A stretch of 64,000 nucleotides of DNA from SZUA-309 sp965232595. GTDB lineage: Bacteria > Pseudomonadota > Gammaproteobacteria > Pseudomonadales > Azotimanducaceae. The notes beneath the pieces are model-generated. The model had not been told where the DNA came from. It did not search any database and was given only the letters and a program-made list of their open reading frames with translations. Shown in pieces: positions 8,485 through 16,802 of this stretch. The stretch is taken from contig OZ246983.1 of the NCBI GenBank assembly GCA_965232595.1, forward strand, positions 4,402,001 to 4,466,000. Direction: 5' to 3'. The translations under genes were made by a program, and so were the position numbers. How positions within the stretch are numbered: the first letter of the stretch is position 1; each line of letters starts with the position of its first letter.

Positions 8485-9678
8485 TTGAGTCGCAACAGAC
8501 CATTGGACGGCATCCGGGTCGTCGAGGTCGGCCAGCTGCTGGCCGGCCCTTTCGCCGGCACCCTGCTCGGCTACTTCGGCGCAGAGGTCATCAAGGTTGA
8601 GCCACCGGTGACCGGCGACCCGATCCGAACCTGGCGCATGGTGGACGAGGACGGCACTTCCTACTGGTGGCGCTCGCTGGCCCGGAACAAGAAGTCCGTG
8701 ACCGCAAACCTGCGCAGCGATTCCGGTCGCTCGGTGGTCAGGCGGCTGATGGAAACGGCGGACGTGGTGATCGAGAACTTCAAGCCCGGCACCATGGAGA
8801 AGTGGGGCCTGGGACCGGACGATTTTAGGGATAGTAATCCCAGCCTCATCTACGCACGGATTTCCGGTTACGGCCAGACCGGCCCCTACGCGAAGAAACC
8901 GGGCTTCGCCTCGGTTACGGAAGGCTTCAGCGGCTTCCGGCACCTGAACGGCTTCCCCGGTGAAGCCCCGGTGCGGCCGAACCTGAGCACGGGCGATACG
9001 GTGGCCGGCCTGCATGCCGCCCTCGGCATCCTGCTGGCGCTGATCGAGCGGCGGCAGGGAGAGAGCGGCCAGGTGGTGGACATCGCGCTCTATGAATCCA
9101 TGTTCAACCTGATGGAGGGTGTGGTACCGGAGTACTCCGGCACCGGGGAGATCCGTGCCGCCTCCGGCACCACGATCACCGGCATCGTTCCGACCAACAC
9201 CTACCCCTGCGCTGACGGCAAGTACGTGGTGATCGGCGGCAACGGCGACTCCATCTTCGTGCGCCTGATGCAGGCGATGGGCCGGAGCGACCTGGCTGAC
9301 GACCCGGCGCTTGCCGACAACGCCGGACGCGTCGCCCAGCAGGAGTTACTGGACCGCGCCATCGCCGACTGGACCGCCGCCCTCCCGGCGTCTGAGGTGA
9401 TCAGCCAGCTCGAGGCGGCCGACGTGCCGGTCGGCCTCATCTACGACGTCGCCGACATGATGAGCGACCCGCAATATCAGGCACGGGGGATGTTTGAGGA
9501 GGTCAGCGTCGGCGGCAAGCCGCTGGCGATCCCGGCCATCCTGCCTAAGCTCGCGCGGACGCCGGGCTTCACCGACTGGCCAGGCCCGGAAGTTGCCGAG
9601 CACCGGGATGAGGTGCTGCGCTCCGTCGGCTACAGTGATGAGGAGATCAGAAAGCTGGCGGACGCCGGCGACGTCTGA
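8485..9678 (+). CDS. CaiB/BaiF family CoA-transferase lacking the usual catalytic aspartate
   Basis: This 397-residue class III CoA-transferase starts at a TTG (8485) behind an AGGAG site. It has the family landmarks PLDGIRVVEVGQLLAGPF, AEVIKVEPP, ENFKPGTMEKWGLG and a GYGQTGPYAKKPGF segment. The position that carries the catalytic Asp in active enzymes (GYD or AFD in relatives) reads GFA here, with Ala142. Some subgroups with a GFxSVxEGFSG-type motif share this loss, so the protein may use another mechanism or have another role. It is convergent with the lipoprotein gene, six bases away. Confidence 0.9.
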   Translation: MSRNRPLDGIRVVEVGQLLAGPFAGTLLGYFGAEVIKVEPPVTGDPIRTWRMVDEDGTSYWWRSLARNKKSVTANLRSDSGRSVVRRLMETADVVIENFKPGTMEKWGLGPDDFRDSNPSLIYARISGYGQTGPYAKKPGFASVTEGFSGFRHLNGFPGEAPVRPNLSTGDTVAGLHAALGILLALIERRQGESGQVVDIALYESMFNLMEGVVPEYSGTGEIRAASGTTITGIVPTNTYPCADGKYVVIGGNGDSIFVRLMQAMGRSDLADDPALADNAGRVAQQELLDRAIADWTAALPASEVISQLEAADVPVGLIYDVADMMSDPQYQARGMFEEVSVGGKPLAIPAILPKLARTPGFTDWPGPEVAEHRDEVLRSVGYSDEEIRKLADAGDV

Positions 9679-9683
9679 TCCGC

Positions 9684-10754
9684 TCAGCCGGCGCCGATGG
9701 TCACCGCCGGTCCCTTGTTTTCCTGCTGCGCTGATGTCAACTGCATGATGATCATCAGAAACGAAAAGGCTTTCTTCGAGTCGATGTCCCGGTCATCGAT
9801 GTAGAACCAGTGGTCCCGGCTGCGAACGCTCACCAGCGCGTCTTCCGGCTTGTCAACGGAGGAGTAAACGCGCAGCAGCGGCCGACTTGCCCCGTCGCTG
9901 CTGGTGACCCGGTTCGCTCGAGTTCGACCTTCCGCTACGTGCGCTTCCGGGACCTCGATGTAGGCAGAGCTTTCGGTCAGGATGTCCATGACCGACATGG
10001 TCTGCATGGCGATCGTCCGGCCGTCCTTGAAGTAAGGACCGAACACCACCTCAACATCATCGCCTTCCCGGTCGAGCCTGAGCTTCTGCTCGAACACCTC
10101 GAGCGCCTGCTCGATACGACTGTTGGCCGCCACGTCTCTCAGGTAAAGGAACGTCCGCGGGCCACTGTCGTCGACCTCCCGGCGGATGCCCAGCGCCTCT
10201 TCGTCCTGCAGCGCCTTGAAGGCATCGAGGATCTGGAAGAAGTCTTCGTTGAGCGTCCGATCAACCGGATCGTAGGCGCTGATGCCGTTGATCGTCTTCA
10301 GCAGCAGGCGCAGCGACCGCTCAGCGTTCCAGCCCGCTTCGATCAGCGCGAATACTTCGGCCGGGCGAATGGGCGTGAGCAGATTGATCGCGAAGTCCTG
10401 ACCCTCCACCGGCGTGTAGGTGATGGTAGGCCGTTCCGACCAGACCGCCGCGGCGTTGCCCTGAATGGTGTCGCCACCAGCTATGCTCGTATTCACCCCG
10501 GCACCGACCCGGGCCGTGGTCTCCAGCCCGTACTGGGCGATCACCGAGCTGACGTTGAGAAAAACGGGTGACTCGCCGTAGCGGATCGCCACCATGTTGG
10601 TCAGCATCTGCTCTTCCCAGGAGTCGCGGATGGCCTGGTTGTACTTGAAGCGGTCCTGCACGATGGTGTTCGGGCCGACGTTCAGGCAGCCGGCCAGACC
10701 GACCAGCATCAACCCGATGAGGAGAACCCAGCCGGTGCGCCCGTTGCCTTTCAT
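9684..10754 (-). CDS. Hypothetical lipoprotein
   Basis: This 356-residue protein has a type II signal peptide with lipobox LAGC (Cys23), so it is probably anchored in the outer or inner membrane facing the periplasm. The mature part is mixed alpha/beta with no family I recognise. Notable stretches are FKYNQAIRDSWEEQML after the anchor and VRSRDHWFYIDDRDIDSKKAFSFL near the C-terminus. Its ATG overlaps the stop of the upstream thioesterase (ATGA), making it the last gene of an operon with two hotdog proteins and probably the PLDc_N peptide. No function is assigned. Confidence 0.8.
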   Translation of the reverse strand: MKGNGRTGWVLLIGLMLVGLAGCLNVGPNTIVQDRFKYNQAIRDSWEEQMLTNMVAIRYGESPVFLNVSSVIAQYGLETTARVGAGVNTSIAGGDTIQGNAAAVWSERPTITYTPVEGQDFAINLLTPIRPAEVFALIEAGWNAERSLRLLLKTINGISAYDPVDRTLNEDFFQILDAFKALQDEEALGIRREVDDSGPRTFLYLRDVAANSRIEQALEVFEQKLRLDREGDDVEVVFGPYFKDGRTIAMQTMSVMDILTESSAYIEVPEAHVAEGRTRANRVTSSDGASRPLLRVYSSVDKPEDALVSVRSRDHWFYIDDRDIDSKKAFSFLMIIMQLTSAQQENKGPAVTIGAG

Positions 10755-11188
10755 AACGGCGACAGCAGGTAGTGGCCCTGGGACAGGGCGATCGGCTTGT
10801 CCCGGCTCTCCTGCCAGATCTCCGAGCGCACGTTGGCAACGCGGCGCCCCTGACGATTGACGATGGCCCTGCCGTAGGTGGTGATCGCCCGTCCGGAGCG
10901 GAGGTAGTCGAAGTTCACGTCCACGGTCTTCGGGATCCGCTCGCAGGCGGTTTCAAACAGCAGCTGCAGAACGGCCGTGATTTCCAGAAAAGCGCCGATC
11001 ACGCCGCCATGGATGGCCGGCAGGGTCTGGTTGCCGATCAGCGCTTCTTTGAACGGCAGCACGGTGATCACCTCGTTGCCCTGCTGCTGCACCTCCACCT
11101 CCAGGAAGCTGGCGAACGGCATGGCGGCCACCACCGCAGCCATGTCCTGACCCTGGCCGTTTTCCCTGAGCTCGTTGAGGATCTTCAC
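10751..11188 (-). CDS. PaaI-type hotdog thioesterase
   Basis: This 145-residue protein has a single hotdog fold. The core motif AIHGGVIGAFLEITAVL corresponds to the catalytic HGG region of PaaI/YdiI-like acyl-CoA thioesterases (HGGxxxxxxD/E), with Glu in place of the common Asp. The start is set at GTG 11188 because it overlaps the upstream stop (GTGA) and gives a normal length; the frame stays open further upstream but only as sequence antisense in phase with the neighbour. Such enzymes hydrolyse aromatic or medium-chain acyl-CoAs. It is translationally coupled on both sides. Confidence 0.85.
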   Translation of the reverse strand: MKILNELRENGQGQDMAAVVAAMPFASFLEVEVQQQGNEVITVLPFKEALIGNQTLPAIHGGVIGAFLEITAVLQLLFETACERIPKTVDVNFDYLRSGRAITTYGRAIVNRQGRRVANVRSEIWQESRDKPIALSQGHYLLSPL

Positions 11189-11616
11189 AGCGGCGGCCTC
11201 GGCGTGTTCGGGGTGCCCATCATGAAGGCGGCCACGCAGGTCGCCACCGGATCGTCCCGGGTCTCGTGGAAGGCCCAGGCGCGAATGAAAGCGATGTTTT
11301 TCGTGCGCTTGTAGCACTCGCCTGTCGCCCAGAGATCTCTACCCGGCGTCGCTGGCCCCATGTAGTCGATCCGCAGATCCAGGGTGGCGATGGCGACGCC
11401 TTCCTCATCGGCTTGTTCCGGACGCGCGACCATGCCAGCTGTCTGGTCGAGCAGCGCGGTGATCACCCCGCCATGCAGCACGCCGGTGTCCGGATCGCCG
11501 ATCAGTTGCTCCGAGTAAGGCAGGCGCATGGCCGCTGTGCCGTCCGGCATCTCAGCAGCATGCATACCGATCGCCAGCGCGTAGGGCGTCTCCCGGTGCG
11601 GCGCTTCGCTCGTCAC
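11185..11616 (-). CDS. PaaI-type hotdog thioesterase
   Basis: This 143-residue protein has a single hotdog domain. VLHGGVITALLDQTAGMVA is the catalytic segment with the expected HGG and Asp. It is followed by the ATLDLRIDYMGPATPGRDL strand, which is characteristic of PaaI-like acyl-CoA thioesterases. It is clearly paralogous to the next gene but retains the canonical Asp, so the pair may form a hetero-oligomer (inference). Its stop overlaps the downstream GTG start. The upstream PLDc_N peptide ends 5 bases before its start codon. Confidence 0.9.
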   Translation of the reverse strand: MTSEAPHRETPYALAIGMHAAEMPDGTAAMRLPYSEQLIGDPDTGVLHGGVITALLDQTAGMVARPEQADEEGVAIATLDLRIDYMGPATPGRDLWATGECYKRTKNIAFIRAWAFHETRDDPVATCVAAFMMGTPNTPRPPL

Positions 11617-11621
11617 GGGGC

Positions 11622-11804
11622 TCAGTCGCCTTTCGGCCCGAACAGAAACCAGAGGATCACGCCGACCAGCGGCAGCAGCAGCACGAGCACCGTCCAGCCG
11701 ACTTTGGCGCCGGTGCTGGCGTTGCTGCCGATGATCTTGACGATGGCATAGACGTTGAGGATCAGGAGGATGAGGCCACCCAGGCCCCCGACTTCAATTC
11801 CCAT
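11622..11804 (-). CDS. PLDc_N domain small membrane protein
   Basis: This 60-residue protein has two hydrophobic helices (about 6-25 and 36-54) and ends in WFLFGPKG. That C-terminal pattern and the overall layout match the phospholipase D/cardiolipin-synthase N-terminal domain (PLDc_N), which here stands alone without a catalytic domain. Stand-alone PLDc_N peptides are common inner-membrane proteins of unknown role. It ends 5 bases from the hotdog gene start and is probably the first gene of that operon. Confidence 0.85.
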   Translation of the reverse strand: MGIEVGGLGGLILLILNVYAIVKIIGSNASTGAKVGWTVLVLLLPLVGVILWFLFGPKGD

Positions 11805-11837
11805 AACTTAGCTCCTGGCAGATGAGCGACGACCGGC

Positions 11838-12239
11838 TCAGCGGATCGGCGAGTAGTCGGCAGATTTCATGAACTGACTTTCGATCCCGCCTTCAACGAG
11901 GATCTGGCCATCGCGCTGCGACTCTTCTGCAACCACCTGCCAGGCCGGATCGCTGACAAAGGACTTCCAGTTGTTGGGAATAGCCTCGGCGCTCTCGTGG
12001 GCAATGATGTAGATCAGCGTGTTCGGTCGGTCGACCGGGATCCAGTAGCCGACGTTGCGCATCCCGTGCTTTTCGAACAGCGCCATCGTGTGGTTCCGGA
12101 ACCGTGCTTCCAGTGCCGGCAGGCGGCCTTCGTGCGTGGTGTAGGTCCGCAACTCGAAGACGGTGCTGTCTTCGTCCGCGAAAGCGGGCGAGGCGGAGAA
12201 CGCAAGGAAGACGCTGATGCCGAGTAGCAGGTAACGCAT
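11838..12239 (-). CDS. NIPSNAP family protein with signal peptide
   Basis: This 133-residue protein has a predicted Sec signal (MRYLLLGISVFLAFSASPAFA) and a single NIPSNAP alpha-beta barrel domain. Motifs include VFELRTYTTHEGRLPALEARF near the mature N-terminus and GYWIPVDRPNTLIYIIAHES. The start is set at ATG 12239, so that the signal peptide begins at the N-terminus. NIPSNAP proteins are small dimeric ferredoxin-like proteins of poorly defined function; export to the periplasm is seen in some bacterial members. It stands 33 bases upstream of the PLDc_N gene on the same strand. Confidence 0.85.
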   Translation of the reverse strand: MRYLLLGISVFLAFSASPAFADEDSTVFELRTYTTHEGRLPALEARFRNHTMALFEKHGMRNVGYWIPVDRPNTLIYIIAHESAEAIPNNWKSFVSDPAWQVVAEESQRDGQILVEGGIESQFMKSADYSPIR

Positions 12240-12337
12240 GTCGATAGTCCGGTTGGCTGAGAGTTGCCGCTGAGTGTACGACATTCAGACACCCGGCGGT
12301 CTATCGACGCTGCTGACGCTGAGCCTAACGGCTGAAC

Positions 12338-13153
12338 CTAACGAAAGCTGAACTCGGGCTTGCGCTTCTCCTGGAACGCCCGGATCGCCTCACCGGCATC
12401 CTCGCTCTGACCTGACAGGATCATGTGCTGGGCTTCCAGCGCGAGAGATTCGCGCAGCCCCTGCAGCGCCCCCCGGTTCAGGTTGCGCTTCATGAGCCGC
12501 AAGGCGGTAGCCGGGCCGTTCGCTATCTCGGCGGCGTAGGCCTGCGCCTCTGCGCGAAAAGTCTCCGGCTCGAAAACCCGGTTCACCAGCCCGAGCCGCT
12601 CACACTCCTCTGCACTCACCCGCTCCGATCGAAACATGAGCTCTTTGGCTTTGGACTGGCCAATCAGCCGGTTCAGGAACCAGCTGGCACCGTAGTCTCC
12701 CGACAAGCCGATGTTTCTGAACGCGGTGAGCACGAAGGCATCCCGAGCCGCCAGGCGCAGATCGCAGGCCAGGGCAATGGACAGACCCGCACCTGCGGCG
12801 GCTCCCGGCAGTGCGGCAATGGTCGGTTTAGCCAGCTCGTAGAGCCTGAGAGTCAGGGCTTCCTGCTTGCGGGTCAGCTCAGCCACCCGCTCATCCGGCG
12901 TCTTCTGCGGGCCGGACGATCCTCCGCCCATGCCGCTGACATCGCCGCCGGAGCAGAAGGCCTTACCGGCCCCGGTCAGCATCACGCAGCCAACCCGGTT
13001 GTCCCCTTCGAGCACCAGCAGCACTTCGCGTAGCGCCGGCGTCAGGATGTCACCCAGGGCGTTCCGTTTGTCCGGCTTGTTCAGGGTAACCGTTGCCACC
13101 CGATCTTCGATGCTGCAGAGCAGCTCATCCGTGCCGGTGTCGATCTCGATCAT
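12338..13153 (-). CDS. Enoyl-CoA hydratase/isomerase family protein
   Basis: This 271-residue crotonase-fold enzyme has the acyl-CoA binding and first oxyanion segment GAGKAFCSGGDVSGMGGG and the second segment PGAAAGAGLSIALACDLRLAA. The catalytic region reads FRNIGLSGDYGASWFLNRLIG, with Asp where hydratases carry their second Glu, a pattern closer to PaaG/isomerase-like or dehalogenase-like crotonases. It most likely acts on unsaturated or substituted acyl-CoAs in the cytoplasm. It is alone on its transcript or reads on toward the NIPSNAP gene, 98 bases away. Confidence 0.9.
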   Translation of the reverse strand: MIEIDTGTDELLCSIEDRVATVTLNKPDKRNALGDILTPALREVLLVLEGDNRVGCVMLTGAGKAFCSGGDVSGMGGGSSGPQKTPDERVAELTRKQEALTLRLYELAKPTIAALPGAAAGAGLSIALACDLRLAARDAFVLTAFRNIGLSGDYGASWFLNRLIGQSKAKELMFRSERVSAEECERLGLVNRVFEPETFRAEAQAYAAEIANGPATALRLMKRNLNRGALQGLRESLALEAQHMILSGQSEDAGEAIRAFQEKRKPEFSFR

Positions 13154-13262
13154 CCCTCATCCTCTCATGGCAGATTGGTTGCATTAAGAAACCAATGTTG
13201 CCTGCTCGAGCGGATTCAGGGAAGCCCCCGTTGCCTGAGCAGACGGGGGATGAGCAGCCGGA

Positions 13263-13847
13263 TCAGCTGTCCCGACCGGTCTGGGCGATTCGCGTCAGCA
13301 CGTCCCGGCGCAGCCGGCGAACCCGGCTGGTATCACTGTTGGCAGCGGAGAGCTTGAGAAAGCGGCCGTAGGCACCGCGTGCATTCTGCGCGTCGCCCAG
13401 GCTTTCATAGGCGATGCCGACGTTGAGGAAGGTCAGCGGATAGGCCTGATCCACCTGCGCGGCAACTTCCAGGAACTGCAGCGCCACCTGCGGCTGCTGC
13501 CGTTCCTGGGCCACCACCGCACGCTGGACCCAGATCTCCACGACCTCGGACTGCAGGGACAGCGCGTCATCGAGCATCAGCTCAGCGTTCTCCAGCTGCC
13601 CGTCGAGCAGGTAGGCGGTACCGAGCCAGAACGGCACTTCCCAGCGGCTCCCGGCTTCCAGGTTCTCCAGCCGGGATATGGCTCGCCCGAAGTCAGACTC
13701 GTGCAGAGCGCTGGTAGCGTCTGCGATACCGGCCTCGATCAGGCTTGCAGCTTCTGAGCCCGGCTCGTCCGCCTGCACGCTGAAGCCGGTGAGGCAGCCG
13801 ACCAGCAGCACCGTCAGGGTGATTAATTTGCAGTTTGAAGTGAGCAT
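13263..13847 (-). CDS. TPR protein of the pilus/secretion operon (MshN-like position)
   Basis: This 194-residue exported protein has an N-terminal signal with Cys18 in a VGCLTG context, possibly a lipobox. It carries about three tetratricopeptide-like helical pairs (residues 45-165), including VALQFLEVAAQVDQAYPLTF and VGIAYESLGDAQNARGAYGR. TPR proteins encoded after secretin genes, such as MshN and PilF-type pilotins, help assemble or stabilise pilus secretins. Its ATG overlaps the secretin stop by one base (TGATG). Sequence identity to MshN is not obvious; the role is inferred from position and fold. Confidence 0.75.
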   Translation of the reverse strand: MLTSNCKLITLTVLLVGCLTGFSVQADEPGSEAASLIEAGIADATSALHESDFGRAISRLENLEAGSRWEVPFWLGTAYLLDGQLENAELMLDDALSLQSEVVEIWVQRAVVAQERQQPQVALQFLEVAAQVDQAYPLTFLNVGIAYESLGDAQNARGAYGRFLKLSAANSDTSRVRRLRRDVLTRIAQTGRDS

Positions 13848-15454
13848 CAGATGCCTCCCATCTTCAGCGCTTTCTGGGTAACTAAGGATGCGTCCGGCAC
13901 ATCCGGCTGGCCGATCAGGCGCGGGGTCACGAACATGACCAGCTCCGTCCGTTCGGTGGCCTTGTACTGACCCTTGAACAGGCCGCCGAGCCCGGGGACG
14001 CTGGCGAGCCCCAGAATGCCGCGATCGGTATCACTCTTGATGTCCTGGATGAGGCCGCCGATGACGATGGTGTTGCCGCTCTGAGTGCGTACCAGTGAGG
14101 ATGACTGGCTCACATCCAGGTTGGGCGCCGACGACACCACGTTGCCGGTCTCGTCCTTCACCTCGCTGACGCTGGAGACCCGGGTGACCACCGGCGAGAC
14201 GTCCATGGTGATCCAGCCGTCCAGGGATATCTGCGGCGTGATCGCAAGCACCACACCTTCCGTGACCACCTGCGGCACGTCGGTGGAAAACACCTGGGAG
14301 CCGGCGGAAGTGCTGTCCGTCAGCTGCTCGCGGCGAAAGAAGGTGCGGTCCGTGCCGACCTTGATCAGCGCCGACTGGTTGTTCAGGGTCCGTATTCGCG
14401 GCTGCGACACCACCTCCACGTCACCCTGCTCCTCGAGCGCGGTGATGACCGCGGTCAGGTTGTTGGAGCCGTCCGCCCCGATGTCGGAGAACACCAGGTT
14501 CACCACGTTCGACAAGGGCGCAAAGCCTCCGGCCGGGCTGGTGACCGTGTTGTTGATGTTGAAGTCCCAGTTGCCGCCGGTGTTGGTCTCCGACACCAGC
14601 CGCGACCAGTCGATGCCGAGCGCGTAGTCTTCTCGCAAGACGACCTGGACGATCTTCACGTCGATGTCTACCTGACGGTAGATCGAGCGATTGAGCTGAG
14701 CAACGAAGCGGGCAACCTCCTCCACCCGGCGATGCTGATCGGTGATCTGGATCATCCCGGCGAGCCGGTTCACCACCAGCCGGCCGGACTCGGAGACGAT
14801 CTGGTCGAGCTGCGTTTCGATCTCATCCCAGAAATCCACCTTGTCCACCTGCTCGATCGTCATCGCGCCGGCCGTGTTGTCGGAGCCGCCGCCGCTGCCG
14901 GAGCTGCTGCTGCCGCCACCGGAACCGGCGCTGTCGACGCCGGAGTTCACCTGGGCTTTGCTGCTGCCGGAGCCGCTGCGAACGAGGCGGATGTAGTCGA
15001 TGGTGAACGAGCGGGTCTCCGTCGATTTGACGTGGATGAGGTTGCCCCGGCGATCAAAGTAATAGCCGCGGCTATCAAGCAGCGCCGACATGGCCTCCGC
15101 GAACGGCAGGTCGCGGAAGTCGACGTTTACCTCACCGCTGATCTCCTGATCGACGACCAGGTTCAGGTTGTAGGCCTCGCCAAAGAGCTCGAGCGCCCGC
15201 TGCAGCGGCAGATCATCGGCGGCAAAGGTATAAAGCGGCTCGCTGGCAGCAGCCGGCACCACCGGGGTGGTCTGCGGCCAGGCGATGCGATCGGATATCG
15301 GCAGGGCCGCCCGTGCCGGCACGCGCGGCTCAGCCTTTGCGATCACCGGCTCCGGAGCCTCCGGCGCGATGTTCGAGCAGCTCATGAGGAGCCCGAGCAA
15401 CGAACCGAAGAGCAGCCTGCGCCCGTTGGTTGTTATTGTCTTTCTATCAGTCAT
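13847..15454 (-). CDS. mshL: Secretin, MSHA-type pilus biogenesis protein MshL-like
   Basis: This 535-residue outer-membrane channel precursor has a lipoprotein-type signal (lipobox LLMSC). A short N-domain follows (LPLQRALELFGEAYNLNLVVDQ ... EVNVDFRDLPFAEAM, the secretin STN-like motif). A Gly/Ser-rich low-complexity linker lies near residues 165-195, then a second N-domain, and then the C-terminal secretin domain with VEVVSQPRIRTLNNQ and SGNTIVIGGLIQD, ending VMFVTPRLIG. Secretins form the ring through which pili or substrates cross the outer membrane. The start at 15454 is preferred over 15472 because of an AGGTGAG site 5 bases upstream. The Ser/Gly linker is unusually long. Confidence 0.9.
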   Translation of the reverse strand: MTDRKTITTNGRRLLFGSLLGLLMSCSNIAPEAPEPVIAKAEPRVPARAALPISDRIAWPQTTPVVPAAASEPLYTFAADDLPLQRALELFGEAYNLNLVVDQEISGEVNVDFRDLPFAEAMSALLDSRGYYFDRRGNLIHVKSTETRSFTIDYIRLVRSGSGSSKAQVNSGVDSAGSGGGSSSSGSGGGSDNTAGAMTIEQVDKVDFWDEIETQLDQIVSESGRLVVNRLAGMIQITDQHRRVEEVARFVAQLNRSIYRQVDIDVKIVQVVLREDYALGIDWSRLVSETNTGGNWDFNINNTVTSPAGGFAPLSNVVNLVFSDIGADGSNNLTAVITALEEQGDVEVVSQPRIRTLNNQSALIKVGTDRTFFRREQLTDSTSAGSQVFSTDVPQVVTEGVVLAITPQISLDGWITMDVSPVVTRVSSVSEVKDETGNVVSSAPNLDVSQSSSLVRTQSGNTIVIGGLIQDIKSDTDRGILGLASVPGLGGLFKGQYKATERTELVMFVTPRLIGQPDVPDASLVTQKALKMGGI

Positions 15455-15489
15455 CTTCTCACCTACGTCCATTCAGGTGTGTTCTCAGG

Positions 15490-16119
15490 TCAACCGCCCG
15501 GTTCCGGGCCATCGATCATCTCGTCAGCGGGCTCATCGAAGGCCGCCTCGAGCGGCTCGGCCGCCGGTTGAATCTCGATCTCCATGTCGGCCACCGCCAG
15601 CCAGTGGCTCTCCTGCCACGACGCGATGCGCACGCCGTCGGTAGCGATCCGGGTCACCTGATAGCCCGCTATCAGGTCTCCCTCGCGAACGATCTGATCG
15701 TTCAGCACAGCGAACTGGGAATCCGGACCCGCCACCAGCGCCTGCAGACGCGGCAGCCCTCCGGCAGGAGCAACCATCGGCTCGGTATCACCGCGCACCA
15801 GCAACAACTCGCTGCTGCCGCTGAAAGGATCACGACGTGGGTGGCTGTCCCAGGTCAGCTGCCCGGACAGAACCGACTGATCTGCCCGCCAGAGCTCATC
15901 TTCCGGCTCGGCTGCAGGTGCAGGTTCGGCTGTAACGGCAGAGACGATGTCGGGCTCGTCGCCGAGCTCCGCATCCGGGTCGAACACCGGCGCTTCCACA
16001 TCGGCGAAGTCGGGCTCATCCAGAAACGGCGCGGCGATGGAACGCACCATCAACAGGCCCGAGCAGACAGCCAGGCCGATGATGAAAATCCGGTTGTTGA
16101 AGAGCTTCCTCACCATCAC
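15490..16119 (-). CDS. Inner-membrane/periplasmic pilus assembly protein (PilP/GspC-like, MshK position)
   Basis: This 209-residue protein has one N-terminal transmembrane helix (about residues 9-28), an acidic/proline-rich linker, and a small beta domain at about 95-185. That domain resembles the PilP/GspC homology region (QLTWDSHPRRDPFSGS, then LQALVAGPDSQFAVLNDQIVREGD). In related systems this domain links the inner-membrane PilN-PilO complex to the secretin. The N-terminus overlaps the PilO-like gene by four bases (ATGA), and the secretin gene follows after 35 bases. The family assignment is by position and shape rather than strong motif. Confidence 0.7.
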   Translation of the reverse strand: MMVRKLFNNRIFIIGLAVCSGLLMVRSIAAPFLDEPDFADVEAPVFDPDAELGDEPDIVSAVTAEPAPAAEPEDELWRADQSVLSGQLTWDSHPRRDPFSGSSELLLVRGDTEPMVAPAGGLPRLQALVAGPDSQFAVLNDQIVREGDLIAGYQVTRIATDGVRIASWQESHWLAVADMEIEIQPAAEPLEAAFDEPADEMIDGPEPGG

Positions 16120-16802
16120 CCGTCTCCCGACGCAGCATCCACCCAGACGTGGACCGTGGTGTCCAGGCTCTGAATGGACCTGCCGTCCGAGGTGACCGCC
16201 ACATCGGTGATCTCCAGATGCCAGCGGGTGCCGACCATCTCGCCGAGAAAGTTGAGCATCCGCTGGTAGGTGGCGTCGTTCATGCCTTCCCGGGGGCGCA
16301 CGCTGAGCGTGATCGGCACCTCACCCACGTCTTTGATCTGGGCCGCCACGGTCTCATGCATCACGTAGGTGAGCAGCAGGTCCTGGCCTCGCGCCGCATC
16401 CGCCTGGTCGGCCAGCCAGCTGGCCAGGTTGGCGTAGTCGTGAAAAATGCTCGTTTCCGCCGAGGAGATCTGATCCAGCAGCTTTCTCAGCTCGTCTCTC
16501 GAGTAGTGCTCGGTGAGCGCTTCGTATTCCCGTTCCAGCGTCGCCCGCTCGCTGATGAGCTCGTAAGTGGCGTCGAAGGTCTCGAAGCGGCTCGTCATGT
16601 TCCAGTAGATGAAAGCGATGCAGGCCGCGCAGATCACCAGGTAGATGGTCCAGCCGCTGACGCTCGACTCGATCCGTTCGGCATGCCAGTCGACGAACTG
16701 ACGGACCCGCGGCCCGGTGCCCGGCGGGGGTGGCTCCGGCCGCGGCGAGCTGCGCCGCTCCGGATCACCGACCGGGACCAGTTCCAGCTCTTCCGCGATC
16801 AT
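16116..16802 (-). CDS. PilO/MshJ-like inner-membrane assembly protein
   Basis: This 228-residue bitopic protein has a cytoplasmic N-tail rich in Pro and charged residues, one transmembrane helix at about 51-69 (WTIYLVICAACIAFIYW), a coiled coil (about 75-120), and a ferredoxin-like periplasmic domain ending in a beta strand. This is the PilO layout, except that PilO usually lacks such a long N-tail. PilO pairs with PilN to form the alignment complex. Both ends overlap neighbours by four bases, so translation is coupled. Confidence 0.75.
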   Translation of the reverse strand: MIAEELELVPVGDPERRSSPRPEPPPPGTGPRVRQFVDWHAERIESSVSGWTIYLVICAACIAFIYWNMTSRFETFDATYELISERATLEREYEALTEHYSRDELRKLLDQISSAETSIFHDYANLASWLADQADAARGQDLLLTYVMHETVAAQIKDVGEVPITLSVRPREGMNDATYQRMLNFLGEMVGTRWHLEITDVAVTSDGRSIQSLDTTVHVWVDAASGDG

